A stretch of 64,000 nucleotides of DNA from an uncultured Dokdonia sp. (GTDB taxonomy: Bacteria; Bacteroidota; Bacteroidia; Flavobacteriales; Flavobacteriaceae), in the NCBI GenBank assembly GCA_947503305.1, contig CANNDF010000002.1, forward strand, positions 186,001-250,000, read 5' to 3'. Shown piece after piece: positions 41,844-53,500 of the stretch. A program made the translations under genes and the position numbers. The notes beneath the pieces are model-generated. The model made no database searches. It saw only the letters and a program-made list of their open reading frames with translations, and was not told where the DNA came from. Position 1 is the first letter of the stretch, and each line of letters starts with the position of its first letter.

Positions 41844-42436
41844 AAATCATCTTTTTTATAATTTAGGAGAATATTTTCTCTTAATTTTTTTCTTGCTCTG
41901 AATACATAACTTTTTAGAGTCCCTTCAGGTAGATTTGTAATTTTTGAAATTTCATTATAGCTTAATTCTTCAACATGAAAGAGTGTAATAATCGTTTTGT
42001 AGAGGGGAGGTAATTTTTCAACTTCTGATTTAAGGATTAGTGAACGTTCCTTTTTTAAAACATATTTTTCTGTGAAGTTATCTACACTGTCAATACTATG
42101 ATTGTTTATAGCATCCCACATATTTATTGCATCATTTGTATTCAAATCTAAGAGTGGAATTTTTTTCTTTTCCAGATGATTTATACATGTGTTGTATGTT
42201 ATAGTACCAATCCATGTAGAAAGTTTAGAATTAAACCTAAAGCTTGAGAGTTTGTTATAAACTTTAAGATAGACTTCTTGGGTTAGGTCTTCTCTATCTT
42301 CTTGATTGTTTACCATTTTATAGATGATTTGAATAACTAGCCTTTGTGTTTGAGAGATAATGATTTTAAAAGTATTAGGATCACCATCTAATACCTTTTT
42401 TATCAAGTCACGATCTGTTAAGTATTTCTGTCCCAT
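41840..42436 (-). CDS. ECF sigma factor
   Basis: NQEDREDLTQEVYLKVYNKLSSFRFNSKLSTWIGTITYNTCINHL; LSYNEISKITNLPEGTLKSYVFRARKKL. Confidence 0.93.
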   Translation of the reverse strand: MGQKYLTDRDLIKKVLDGDPNTFKIIISQTQRLVIQIIYKMVNNQEDREDLTQEVYLKVYNKLSSFRFNSKLSTWIGTITYNTCINHLEKKKIPLLDLNTNDAINMWDAINNHSIDSVDNFTEKYVLKKERSLILKSEVEKLPPLYKTIITLFHVEELSYNEISKITNLPEGTLKSYVFRARKKLRENILLNYKKDDL

Positions 42437-42773
42437 TTATGTTATCTATTGTATTAGACAGGATTTTGTGTAGCAAGGTTGCAGATTTGAAGTTTTTTTA
42501 GTGAATCTCATCTAGAAATAGATACTAGGATACCCCAAAATGACACATTTACAAATGGACTTTCTAGCATTCTTTACAGAAGTACACTAGTTAAGGATCA
42601 AATGATTAAAGGTAAAGGAGAATCAAAACATACTATAACTAGTAGATGATAACAAAGCGTAGTCTATTAAGAAATGGAATGATACTATTGTTTTTGAGTC
42701 GTAGTTTGTTAAGCAAAGAGTTTTGCTTGAAAAGGGTAGTCTATTAAAATCATACCTACTTCTATTATTAGAA

Positions 42774-43937
42774 TCATGAAGTCAATTCTCTGTAAGAATG
42801 CTTTAAATGCAATGGAATTATTAGGGATACCTTCGTGCCTAATACGGTTTCTTTTTCTCTTAAATCAATTGTTTCGATAGTTATTTTGTCTTTGTTGTAC
42901 TCATTATAAATAAGTATTCGATCATTTATGATTTTTCCAGCCCAAGACATTTTGTTTCTACCATCTTGTTTTTTTAAAGCAGAAGCTTTGCGTCCTATAC
43001 CATTATCTATAATTTCTATTTTGAGGAATTTGCCGTCTTTTTTAATATTAATGAGTAACGTTTTTTTTCCTTTTTTAGGTTTTAGACCATGGATGATGGC
43101 ATTTTCTATTAAAGGCTGAAAAAACATACAGGGTATTTTTACTTCCTCGGTATCTATCTCAGAATCAACGTTAATCTGATCTTCAATATTCATATCTAGT
43201 CTATATTTCTCAAGACCAATATAGGATTGCAGATATGTGATTTCGTTTTTTAGAAGGATGTAATTAGATCGACTCATATCTAATGTAAACCGAATAAGTT
43301 TGGAGAATAAGATAAATACCTTATTGGCTTCCAGAGAATCTTTTAAAATAAGGATACTTTGTAAACAGTTTAGTGTGTTAAAAATAAAATGAGGATTCAT
43401 TTGAGATTGAAGTGCTTTAAGCCTTGATTCTACAAGATGCCTCTCATTTTGTTGTAATATTTTTGACGTTCTTAAATGTTCTTCAATTTCGTGTTGTAGC
43501 TTTAGGTTTGTGGTTTTAAGTTCTTTGGTTCTAAGAGCTACTTCATGTGCTAACCAAGTATTGACTTTCTTTAATTTGATATGTGTACGTACTCTTGCAA
43601 GTAATTCATTTGTGGCAAATGGCTTTCTGATATAATCTACCCCTCCGACCTCAAAGGCTTTTTCAATGCTCTCTATATCTATTTCTGCAGTAAGAAAGAT
43701 GACTGGAGTCTCAGAGTTGTTTTTTATTTTTTGACAAACCTCAAAACCATTCATTTCGGGCATTACAATATCTAATAGTATTAAATCAAATACCTGCGAA
43801 GCTTCTATTGCAAGAGCATTAGGGCCATTTAATGCATACTCTACGCTGTATTCGTTTTCAGATAATATAGTCGCAAGAAGACCTATATTTCTTGCATCAT
43901 CATCTACAATGAGTATTTTCCCTTTTTGATCTGTCAT
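42774..43937 (-). CDS. Response-regulator receiver fused to LytS-like histidine kinase
   Basis: ILIVDDDARNIGLLATIL...DLILLDIVMPEMNGFEVCQ; ALQSQMNPHFIFNTLNCLQSIL. Confidence 0.92.
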   Translation of the reverse strand: MTDQKGKILIVDDDARNIGLLATILSENEYSVEYALNGPNALAIEASQVFDLILLDIVMPEMNGFEVCQKIKNNSETPVIFLTAEIDIESIEKAFEVGGVDYIRKPFATNELLARVRTHIKLKKVNTWLAHEVALRTKELKTTNLKLQHEIEEHLRTSKILQQNERHLVESRLKALQSQMNPHFIFNTLNCLQSILILKDSLEANKVFILFSKLIRFTLDMSRSNYILLKNEITYLQSYIGLEKYRLDMNIEDQINVDSEIDTEEVKIPCMFFQPLIENAIIHGLKPKKGKKTLLINIKKDGKFLKIEIIDNGIGRKASALKKQDGRNKMSWAGKIINDRILIYNEYNKDKITIETIDLREKETVLGTKVSLIIPLHLKHSYRELTS

Positions 43938-43938
43938 A

Positions 43939-46710
43939 CTATTGAGAGCGTAATCTACTCACAAAATCGGAAAATCCTTCTATCAAACCCATTTCTTTTT
44001 GGATATTAAATGATTTTACAGCGCTATTTAATTCCTCTCCATACGAAATTAAAGATTTTACGTCATGATCTTTCCCTATTTTCTGTAATAAGCCTATGAA
44101 TGCTAGGACTTTATCTCTACTCCTGTAATCACGTATTTCTTGTAATAATGGCATAGCCTTGATGTCAATATCTTCAAGTATCTGAGGGAGATTACTATAA
44201 ACCTCTATGGAATTTTTGGATGAGCAGGCGTTTGTTGTTTTCTCAATGGTATGAACAAGGTATTTTGCTGCAATTGCAATAGTATTTGTAAAACTTATTG
44301 GCTTGTGTAAGAAATCACTAAATCCTGATTTCAATACTTCTTTTTCAATTTCATAAAAAGCAGACGCCGATACAGCAACGATTGGGATATCCATCCAGTC
44401 GGTATTTTTTTTGATAATCGCAATGGCTTCGTACCCATTCATAATAGGCATTCTTAAATCAAGGAATATTAAATCTGGTTTTTCATGTTTAATAACCTCA
44501 ATCGCATGCTCGCCGTTCTCAGCTTCGAGACATTTTATGTCAAAATCCATTAAATACCCTTTTAATACATTTCGGTTATTCTCAATATCATCTACAATTA
44601 ATACAGTAGATTTTTCAAACTTAAATGTCTCTTGGGATTTTGTTTCCGTTTCTGGATTAAGAACTGTTTCTTCTCCTATTTTGACGTGTTTTAATAGTAC
44701 TTTAAACTCACTACCTACACCTACCTCACTTTGTAATTCAATGTTACCATTCATTAAGTGTACAATTTGTTGTGTAATAGCAAGCCCCAAACCAGTTCCT
44801 CCATATTTTGCTTGATTTTGATTTTGTACTTGTTGAAAGGTCTGGAATATACTTTGCTGTTCATCTTTTGGAATACCACACCCTGTATCTTTGACTTTTA
44901 GAACAAGATCAAAAGTATCTTTTGATAGATTATTTGTTGCTACTTCTACAGAGATACTTCCAACATCTGTAAATTTTACAGCATTGTTTATTAGATTAAT
45001 GAGTACTTGCCTAAGGCGTAATTGTTCAATATATACTATGTCTGGAAGGTTCTTTGATATAGTTAAAGTAATATTTATGCCTTTCTTTTGACATTCAAGC
45101 TTAAACATTTGGGTGACCTCATTAATAAGTTGTTTAATATTTGATGGTTCATAGCTAAAACTCATTTTTCCAGATTCAATTTTACTTAAATCAAGAATGT
45201 CATTGATAAGTCGTAATAATGTTTTGCCACTAGATTTAATAGAAGAAATATATTGAAGATGGGATTTTGTTGAGATTTTTCTAGATAATATTTCAGAGAA
45301 TCCTAAAATACTATTCATCGGAGTACGTATTTCATGACTCATATTAGCAAGGAATACACTCTTAGCATTGTTTGCAACATCTGCAGCATTTTTCGACTTT
45401 TCAATTTCTTTATTAAGGTCTTTTTGTTTTCTGAGATTTAAAAGGATATATATAGCCGTTACTATGGCAAGCAAAAGAAAAATGGAGACAATTATAGCTA
45501 GATTATTTCTGTTTTTTAATTTTACAGCTTGTACTTCATTTTCTGCTTTGAGTTGTGCTTCTAAAATTTTGTCTTCGGCAGCTTTTTTTTCATATTCATA
45601 TTTGTACTCTTGCCTTAATACTTCGCGCTGATTTTCTTCTTTTTCAAGCTCATTTCTCGCAGTTAGATAGCGCTCTAACATTGGTAATGCATCTTCAAAG
45701 TTATTTTGAGCCTTAAAACAATAATACAGGGTATAGCTTGCATTTTTTATAGAATCCTTATAATCCAATTCAGAAGAAATATCCAGTGCTCGTTTATTGA
45801 CATTTATAGACTGCTTATACTTCCCTTGTTCATAGTAAATAATTCCTATAGATATTAGCGTGGACGCTATTCCTTGCCTATCCTTTATCGCTTCTCTAAT
45901 TTTTAGGCTTTGCGATAAATAGTCTAAAGCTTTTTTATAATTAAATTGATTACTGTAGATAATCCCTATATTATTTAAGGTTCTTCCTATACCTATTTTA
46001 TCACCTATTTCTTCTTTTATTTCTATACTACGTGTATAATAATTAACTGCGATAGAGTCTTTACCTAAATTATTATAAATGACTCCCAAGTTATTGAGTG
46101 AATTTGCAATTCCTTTTTTGTCATTTACTTCTTCCCTGATAGAAAGACTTCGGGTATAATATTCTATGGCCTTATCATACTCTCCTGTGTTGTCGTAAAT
46201 AATACCAATCCTGTTTAATACTGCGGAAACCCCTCTTTTATCATTGATTTCTTCTTTTATTTTAAGACTTTCATAATGATATTTAATCGCTTTTACATAA
46301 TCTCCACGTTGTCTATGGATACTTCCAATATAATTTAATGCATCACTAGCTCCTTCTTTGTTTCCTATTTCTTCATAAATACGCAAGGCTTCAGAATACT
46401 TTTCCTGGGATTTTACATAATCTCCTGCTCGGTACTGTGAAAGTCCTTGGGTGATTAATGCAGATGCCTGATATTTTTTGAGATTTCGTCCTTTGGCAAA
46501 GTCGTATTCTAATTGTGAATAATAGTAAAGACTGTCCAGGTTTGAATTTAGAAATCCCTTATCGGCATATTCATGGATTGCTTTTAAACGGAGGGTATCA
46601 TGTTTTGTAGTATCATTCCAGATTGCCCATAAAGAGTCTAAATTCTTCTGAGCATATACAGAAGATTGCCAGAGTATGCACAATAGCATAAAATGTAGAA
46701 TCCTTCTCAT
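43939..46710 (-). CDS. TPR-sensor hybrid histidine kinase with receiver
   Basis: Signal peptide, tandem TPRs, TM, FLANMSHEIRTPMNSILGFSEIL, GTGLGLAI, receiver DLIFLDLRMPIMNG. Confidence 0.95.
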   Translation of the reverse strand: MRRILHFMLLCILWQSSVYAQKNLDSLWAIWNDTTKHDTLRLKAIHEYADKGFLNSNLDSLYYYSQLEYDFAKGRNLKKYQASALITQGLSQYRAGDYVKSQEKYSEALRIYEEIGNKEGASDALNYIGSIHRQRGDYVKAIKYHYESLKIKEEINDKRGVSAVLNRIGIIYDNTGEYDKAIEYYTRSLSIREEVNDKKGIANSLNNLGVIYNNLGKDSIAVNYYTRSIEIKEEIGDKIGIGRTLNNIGIIYSNQFNYKKALDYLSQSLKIREAIKDRQGIASTLISIGIIYYEQGKYKQSINVNKRALDISSELDYKDSIKNASYTLYYCFKAQNNFEDALPMLERYLTARNELEKEENQREVLRQEYKYEYEKKAAEDKILEAQLKAENEVQAVKLKNRNNLAIIVSIFLLLAIVTAIYILLNLRKQKDLNKEIEKSKNAADVANNAKSVFLANMSHEIRTPMNSILGFSEILSRKISTKSHLQYISSIKSSGKTLLRLINDILDLSKIESGKMSFSYEPSNIKQLINEVTQMFKLECQKKGINITLTISKNLPDIVYIEQLRLRQVLINLINNAVKFTDVGSISVEVATNNLSKDTFDLVLKVKDTGCGIPKDEQQSIFQTFQQVQNQNQAKYGGTGLGLAITQQIVHLMNGNIELQSEVGVGSEFKVLLKHVKIGEETVLNPETETKSQETFKFEKSTVLIVDDIENNRNVLKGYLMDFDIKCLEAENGEHAIEVIKHEKPDLIFLDLRMPIMNGYEAIAIIKKNTDWMDIPIVAVSASAFYEIEKEVLKSGFSDFLHKPISFTNTIAIAAKYLVHTIEKTTNACSSKNSIEVYSNLPQILEDIDIKAMPLLQEIRDYRSRDKVLAFIGLLQKIGKDHDVKSLISYGEELNSAVKSFNIQKEMGLIEGFSDFVSRLRSQ

Positions 46711-46921
46711 AGAATAAAGTCAATTAGTTATAATAAAGGATAGTTTATTATCTGCTTTCCTATATAATCAAGGGGGAAGTATAATATGAGATAGTTATAT
46801 AAAAGTAATAAAAAAGATGATATATTACAGTTTTTTATGCTTTTGTTACGTAAAAACCTTCTATTTGAGATGTGGTTTTTTTGAAAAATTCATAATGATG
46901 GGTTTAATTATGCCTTAGTAC

Positions 46922-46935
46922 GCTTTCGCGAAAGC
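46922..46935. repeat. Dispersed palindrome GCTTTCGCGAAAGC (copy 4)
   Basis: Exact match, intergenic. Confidence 0.9.
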
Positions 46936-47049
46936 ATAATCGGTATAAAATTGTATATAGATAAGTAATTGTAGTAAAGTATACTACGTGTATCTCGTTT
47001 GTATGAATAGAGTCTTGCTATTTTTATGTAAAAGAGTGTTTGTATAGGT

Positions 47050-49353
47050 TTATTGAGGCATTAGCAATTTTTTCATTCTATCCTGTACGATGGAATCTTT
47101 TAACCGCATTTCAAGAGATAAAATGGCAGCATCCGATAAGTACCTTCCAAGGGGTAAAATAGGTTTTATGGTTTCTCTACTTCCAAAATATAGACTGACA
47201 CCATCTACTTCTTCTGGTCTAGGAATCTTTGTGCGTTTTGATGCTATAAGATACTCTGAACCATAGGTATTGATAAGTTCATTAGGGTGTGCAAATGTTG
47301 CATTTACTACCACGTTAAGAGGAGCTTGTAATTGCGTACTGTAATTGACAGTATCTTTTGTTTTTGTCTTTTTTTCTGAGGTATTCATAATAATCAAAAC
47401 TCTAGGGTCCAAAACTTCAGATAAGTGACAATAACGTTGATTTACTACTTTCTGAAATGCGTTGACAAGACGTATCGTAAGATTTCCTCCTATATTATCA
47501 TAATACCCTGCATCCCCAAATTGCCCTATATTTTTTACTCTTCCCACAGGACTTACATATGGAAATCGCGCATTAAGTAACATTGCTGTAGATATTTTAA
47601 TAGAGGTTGTATCACTTTTGTATGCCCTCCTATAATCATCCAGAAAATCTCTAGTAATTGCTGTTTCTAATTGTTTGTCTTTTAATACTACGGGTGAAAT
47701 AGAAGAGTGATTACCACTTTGAAGATGTGTTGTATTTATAATAAGTGCGGGCGGAGTATGTTTGGTGCTTTTAGATTGCATATCTAAAGAGAGAAAACTT
47801 TTTGAGAGTAGATCCAGACTGTCATTTTGAAAAATAGTTTTATATTTTTCTTCCCACTCATTCTCTAGAATACTTCCTCTATCGTTAAAAAAAGAAATAC
47901 CAGAGATACTTGCAAAAAGGTCACGGCCTAATAATGAAGCTACTGATGACGATAAAAAATTACCTTGGTAAAATGCACTTCCTTTATAAGAAAAAGTAGA
48001 CTTTATGTCTGAGTTGAGTTTAAAATTAAATTTTTTAGCACTAGAGAAACTTTGATAGGCAGATGTATAAAAAATAGAATTCCCTACACTGCCTCCAGAT
48101 GCTCCTGTCATGGCAAATAAATACTTATCATAATAATCCTTATTTATCTCATACAGATTACTATTGACTAATAGAGACCATAATCCAGCTCTTGAACCTC
48201 CTCCTTCTGCAGCTACAAAAATAACGGGATATTTTTCTGTAGTATTGATGTACTCTTTTCGATCTTCAATCCAAGAAATAATATATTCTTCGATCTCTGG
48301 GCGTTCTTGTGGAGCTTTATGTGTAATTGCAGTACTGACTTCATAATGACTAAAGTCTTGCCTGTTTGCAGTAATACTTCCCAGTACTATAAAAAATAAT
48401 ACACTTAAGGTAAGAAGTGGGATTTTAAGAATTTTCTTTCCTATATATCGTATAAGATTTGCTACAGTAAATATGCCTATCATAGATATTAGAATTACAC
48501 TAAGGGGATTGATGAGGTAGGCCAATTTGGGATTGAAAAGAAAGATGATATAGGTTAAAAAAGCAATAAAAGCAATAAATCCTATAATCCGCGCTCCTAT
48601 GATTTCTTTAAATTTAAGTATATAAATAGAGTATGAAACAGAAACAATAAAAAAGAATAAGGCAAGTAATAACAATGCAATAAATAATCGTCTAACATCC
48701 CAAACAGAACCCCCTGCATTAAAAAAAGTAAATAGTAAGATGGTCAATAAGCAACCTATAGCGAGGATAATCGGGACATATTTTATTCCAGAAATCCCAG
48801 CAAAGAGATTCATAAACCATCGTGTAAATTTATAGTGAAGTGATAGTACAAGTAATACACTAAGTACAACAAAAACTATATTCAAAAAAAGGTTATTCAT
48901 ATTTCCAGAAATAGTAAACCCTATATTATCCACAGAAAATGCAGTTATTAATAGTAAAAAAGTACCCAAAACTTTAGGTAACATTCTACGAATGTATTTT
49001 TTATTGTCTTCTGTTTCGTCTTTTCGGTATTCTACTTCTCTGTTATTTCGGATAGCTTCTTCGACATCATCTCTAGGAATAAAAGAACCAGAAGTCCCAT
49101 AGAAATAATCATTTACATTACTAATTAAAAAAGCGAGTACTGAGAGTGAAGAAAAGAAAAGTATCATCTCACCCATATGATATTTTGTAGGCTGGTTTAG
49201 TACTAATAGTAAATCTCTTGTTTGTGGAAATTGCCATAATAGAACAAATAGAATTCCAATAATTACTACTGCTATTGTATGGTTTTTTAATTCTTCAAGA
49301 ATGCTTAAAACCCATTCTCCTAGTGCTTTTAAAAAAACAGATAATTTGTCCAT
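47050..49353 (-). CDS. Polytopic membrane protein with C-terminal patatin-like phospholipase domain
   Basis: Many N-term TMs; VIFVAAEGGGSRAG, GASGGSVGN (GxSxG), FGDAGYYDNIG. Confidence 0.8.
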   Translation of the reverse strand: MDKLSVFLKALGEWVLSILEELKNHTIAVVIIGILFVLLWQFPQTRDLLLVLNQPTKYHMGEMILFFSSLSVLAFLISNVNDYFYGTSGSFIPRDDVEEAIRNNREVEYRKDETEDNKKYIRRMLPKVLGTFLLLITAFSVDNIGFTISGNMNNLFLNIVFVVLSVLLVLSLHYKFTRWFMNLFAGISGIKYVPIILAIGCLLTILLFTFFNAGGSVWDVRRLFIALLLLALFFFIVSVSYSIYILKFKEIIGARIIGFIAFIAFLTYIIFLFNPKLAYLINPLSVILISMIGIFTVANLIRYIGKKILKIPLLTLSVLFFIVLGSITANRQDFSHYEVSTAITHKAPQERPEIEEYIISWIEDRKEYINTTEKYPVIFVAAEGGGSRAGLWSLLVNSNLYEINKDYYDKYLFAMTGASGGSVGNSIFYTSAYQSFSSAKKFNFKLNSDIKSTFSYKGSAFYQGNFLSSSVASLLGRDLFASISGISFFNDRGSILENEWEEKYKTIFQNDSLDLLSKSFLSLDMQSKSTKHTPPALIINTTHLQSGNHSSISPVVLKDKQLETAITRDFLDDYRRAYKSDTTSIKISTAMLLNARFPYVSPVGRVKNIGQFGDAGYYDNIGGNLTIRLVNAFQKVVNQRYCHLSEVLDPRVLIIMNTSEKKTKTKDTVNYSTQLQAPLNVVVNATFAHPNELINTYGSEYLIASKRTKIPRPEEVDGVSLYFGSRETIKPILPLGRYLSDAAILSLEMRLKDSIVQDRMKKLLMPQ

Positions 49354-49703
49354 AGTGCATAAAAATTTAAGCGGGAAAAGTTGTCTGTAGGGAAGAAAAC
49401 TTTTTGTAAAAGTTTATATAAATATAACTAAATCTTTTAATTTCAAATCTATACCTTATTGTAATAAAAGTACATACCCTTTATTTAGTATATATACTAT
49501 AATGATAAAATAAGAGTGTAATACTACCTCTTTAGAATAGCCACTTACGTTAAAAACGGGAATTGATTTTTATAATAATGTACTGCAAAGACGGAGAATA
49601 TCAAGATTAAAGCATATGAGTTAAATGTATTTTATGTAATTTACAATGAGGTAATTACAGGTCTTTGACTTGAATTATAATGTGTAATATTAAAATATAA
49701 AAT

Positions 49704-50297
49704 ATGTTAGTGCTTTTGGACAATGGTCATGGAGGTTTAATAGATGGAGAATATCAAACACCAGGCAAACGTAAAGATTGGGGCAATGGGAATATTATTT
49801 ATGAAGGCGAGTTTAATCGTGCTATTGTAAATGGAATTATTCAAGAACTTACCCTCTTAAAAATACCTTATGTAAATATAGCTCCAGAATATTGGGATGT
49901 ACGATTAGAGACAAGAATGCGAAGGGCAAATATATATGCTCATAGAAAATGTTTTTATCTAAGTGTACATTCTAATGCTGGAGGAGGTTCGGGGAGTGAG
50001 ATTTTTACATCTCCCGGTAATACGAAGAGTGATCAAATTGCTACGGTTTTTGGAGAAACTTATCAGAGTGAGTTTCCAAATAGAAGATTGAGAACAGATT
50101 TTACAGATGGGGATCTTGATAAAGAGCGCAGATTTTATGTGCTGACACGCACTAAAATGCCAGCAATTCTTACGGAAAGTTTTTTTATGGATAACCGAGA
50201 AGAATTTGATTCTGTATTGATGACATCTGCTGGAAGAGCAAAAATCATAAAATATCATGTTGATGCTATCAGGAGAGTAAAGCGAGAACTTTTTTGA
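49704..50297 (+). CDS. N-acetylmuramoyl-L-alanine amidase (Amidase_3-like), no signal peptide
   Basis: LLDNGHGG, YEGEFNRAIVNGI, FYLSVHSNAGGGSGSEIFTSPG, PAILTESFFMDN. Confidence 0.88.
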   Translation: MLVLLDNGHGGLIDGEYQTPGKRKDWGNGNIIYEGEFNRAIVNGIIQELTLLKIPYVNIAPEYWDVRLETRMRRANIYAHRKCFYLSVHSNAGGGSGSEIFTSPGNTKSDQIATVFGETYQSEFPNRRLRTDFTDGDLDKERRFYVLTRTKMPAILTESFFMDNREEFDSVLMTSAGRAKIIKYHVDAIRRVKRELF

Positions 50298-50599
50298 CGA
50301 AGTATTACAATGCCTTATATAATGAGGACAATTCAAATTAGTATTTGTATTGTCAAATTCTTTTTGTTATAGATACTAAGAGTCTAACTAGTTATTTTAT
50401 TAAACATTTCTTTTTTTCTTATAGGGGAATACGGTCCTGAGAAAAGGTGTGGTTTCTATTCTTGAGATATTCATATGGTTGTAATTGTTAAATATCTCTT
50501 ATATTTAAAAATGGATATAGATGTATTATTTTATATAATATAACAGTAATACATCACCATTGAATATTCAAAACCACCCATCAATAAACTGACTATATT

Positions 50600-53500
50600 A
50601 TGAATTTCTCAGACTATAGAGTTATTTTCTATGCTTTCGTAGCACTTTTTTTTACCGTAAATGTTCAATCACAAAATAGACTTCCTGATAAAGAAATTTC
50701 ATATACATTTTATGGATTAGGGGATTATGGTGAGGATAATACCTCAGCAAATGGACAGAAAAACATAGATGCATTAAGTACATTATTAAAATCAGAAGGC
50801 ACAAATAGTACCGTGTTTTTTTTGGGAAACAATGCAACTACAAATGGGTTCAAAAAAGAATCTGTAGAAGCTACAAAAAATCTAATGTCACAAATCGAAG
50901 CCGTAAAAGGATTTAAAGGAAGAACTATATTTATTCCTGGAAATCTGGATTGGTCATCTGGATTAAAAGGGTTAAGCAGGCAAGAGAAATTTATTGAAAA
51001 TGCATTAGGAAAGAACACGTTCTTACCAGAAAATGGTTGTCCTATAGAACGCATTAAGATTAATAATGAAGTAGATGTTTTAATACTAGATTCACAATGG
51101 GCATTATCTAACTGGGATGAATATCCGACGATTAATGAAAAATGTGAAATTAAAACCAAAGAAGAGTTTTATGTAGAAGTTGAGAGTTCTATTAAGAAAA
51201 GTGAAGGAAAAACGGTTTTACTAGTAATGCATCATCCGGTACAAAGTTTAGGAAAGTATGGAGCACAATTCAGTTTTGGAGTAAATCCTCAAGATCTAAG
51301 TAATGTACATTATAAGGAATTCAGTGATCGTATTATTACAATTGCTAGACAAACAAATAATGTGATATTACTTAGTGGTCATGATAATAACTTACAATAT
51401 TTTGAAGAAAAAGGAATCCCTGTTATTATAAGTGGATCCGGGAAGAGTAGCTCTAAAGTAGGTTCTCGAGATGAAGGTTTCTTTTCGGAAGAAGTTGGAT
51501 TTACAAAAATAACACAGTTTACTGATGGTTCTGTGTGGTTGAGTTTTTATGGAGAATCAAATACCTATAAGCAGCCTATTTTTAATAAAGAAATCCGTAC
51601 TGAAACTATAAGTTATGAATCCCATGATTATGATGAATATAATACCCCTCAATATGTTCAAAAATCCATATATGAACCTGAGGAATTAGAACGTAGCGGG
51701 TTTTATAAAGCATTATGGGGTGCTCATTATCGTGAAGATTATGCAACAAAAATCAATATAAAAACAGCATTACTAGATACCTTATATGGGGGATTAAAGC
51801 CTCTTAGGAAAGGAGGAGGACATCAAACAAACTCTATAAGACTCATAAACAATGAAGGAAGACAATATGCGATGCGATCTGCAAAGAAAAGTGCTTTACG
51901 TTTTATTCAATACTTTTTGTTTAAGACACAGTATTTAGAGTCAGATGTAGAGGAGACTTATTTTGTCCAATTATTACAGGATTATTGGACAACGGCAAAT
52001 CCTTATGGTTCATTAACCATAGCCGACCTTGCAGATGCGGTAGGTATTTTACATCCTAACCCAGCTTTATATTATATTCCCAAACAAAAAATATTAGGCC
52101 CTTATAATGACGATTATGGTGATAAAATTTATTTTATAGAAGAACGTCTTTCTGAAGGTCAAGAAGATGTAGAGAGCTTGGGAAAAGGAGATAAAATTAT
52201 AGGTACACTAGATTTGTTTGAAGAACTGCGTAGGAAAGAAAATGTAAAGATTGATGAGCGTTTGTATATCCGTACACGTATTTTTGATAATCTAGTAGGA
52301 GATTGGGATCGACATGCAGATCAATGGAAATGGGCAGAAAAAGATCTAGATAATGGTATGAAACTTTACCAGCCTATACCAAGAGATCGGGATCAGGTAT
52401 ATTCAGATTTTGATGGGTTTATACTAGGAACATTAACAGCATTGACTCCATCATTACGATTTATGCAACGATATGATAGTGATTACAATCATGTAAAATG
52501 GTATAACGATGCAGGTGATGATGTAGATCTTACAGTCTTAAAAAACCACACAAAACAAGATTGGATTGAAGAAGCCCGTTTTATTAAAGAAAATATAACA
52601 GAAGCTACTATCACAAAAGCATTTGGGAATCTCCCGTCAGAAATAGATCAAGAAAAAGTAACGAGAGTAAAAAAAGCACTTTTAGGACGTTTAAGTAACA
52701 TAGAAGAAAATGCGATAGATATGTATGAGTATCTATCACGATGTGTTATTGTTACAGGGACAGATAAAGATGATTATTTTGAAATTACAAGATTACCTGA
52801 TGGAAAAACGAAGATCGTAGGGTATCGAATTAAAAAAGGAGAAAAAGGAGATGTCTTTTGGAATGTAACTTATGACAAAACAGATACAAAAGAGATTTGG
52901 TTATATGGTCTTGATGATAAAGATGTATTTGAAGTAAAAGGTGAAGGAAATAAGAGAATACATCTCAAAATTATAGGAGGCAATGGCAATGATACATATC
53001 GTATTTCTAATAAGAAGAATGTAAAAGTATACGACTTCAAATCCAAAAAGAACACATTTGAAACAAATGTAAATAAATTACTTTCGGATAATTTTGATTT
53101 AAATACCTATTATTTTAAAAAACAACGAAGGGATCTAAGTAATACAATTCCCTTGGTAAGTTTTGACCCTGATAATGGTTTTGGGGTAGGAGTGCAGTAT
53201 AGTTATAAGAAGAATTCTTTAGCTCGTAATCCCTTTACGGATAATCATCGATTAGGTTTAATTTATTACTCAGAGACTAGTGGAGTAGATTTTAACTATT
53301 CGGGAGAATTTGCTTATATATTTGACGGAGTAAATTTAGGTATAGAAGCAGGATTTAGCAGTCCTAATTTTACAAATAACTTTTTTGGAATCGGTAATGA
53401 TACTCAAAATATGGATGATGTATTTGATATGGATTTTAATCGGGTGCGTATGGAACGTTTATCTATAGCTCCTTCTTTAATTTTTAGAGGATACCAAGGC

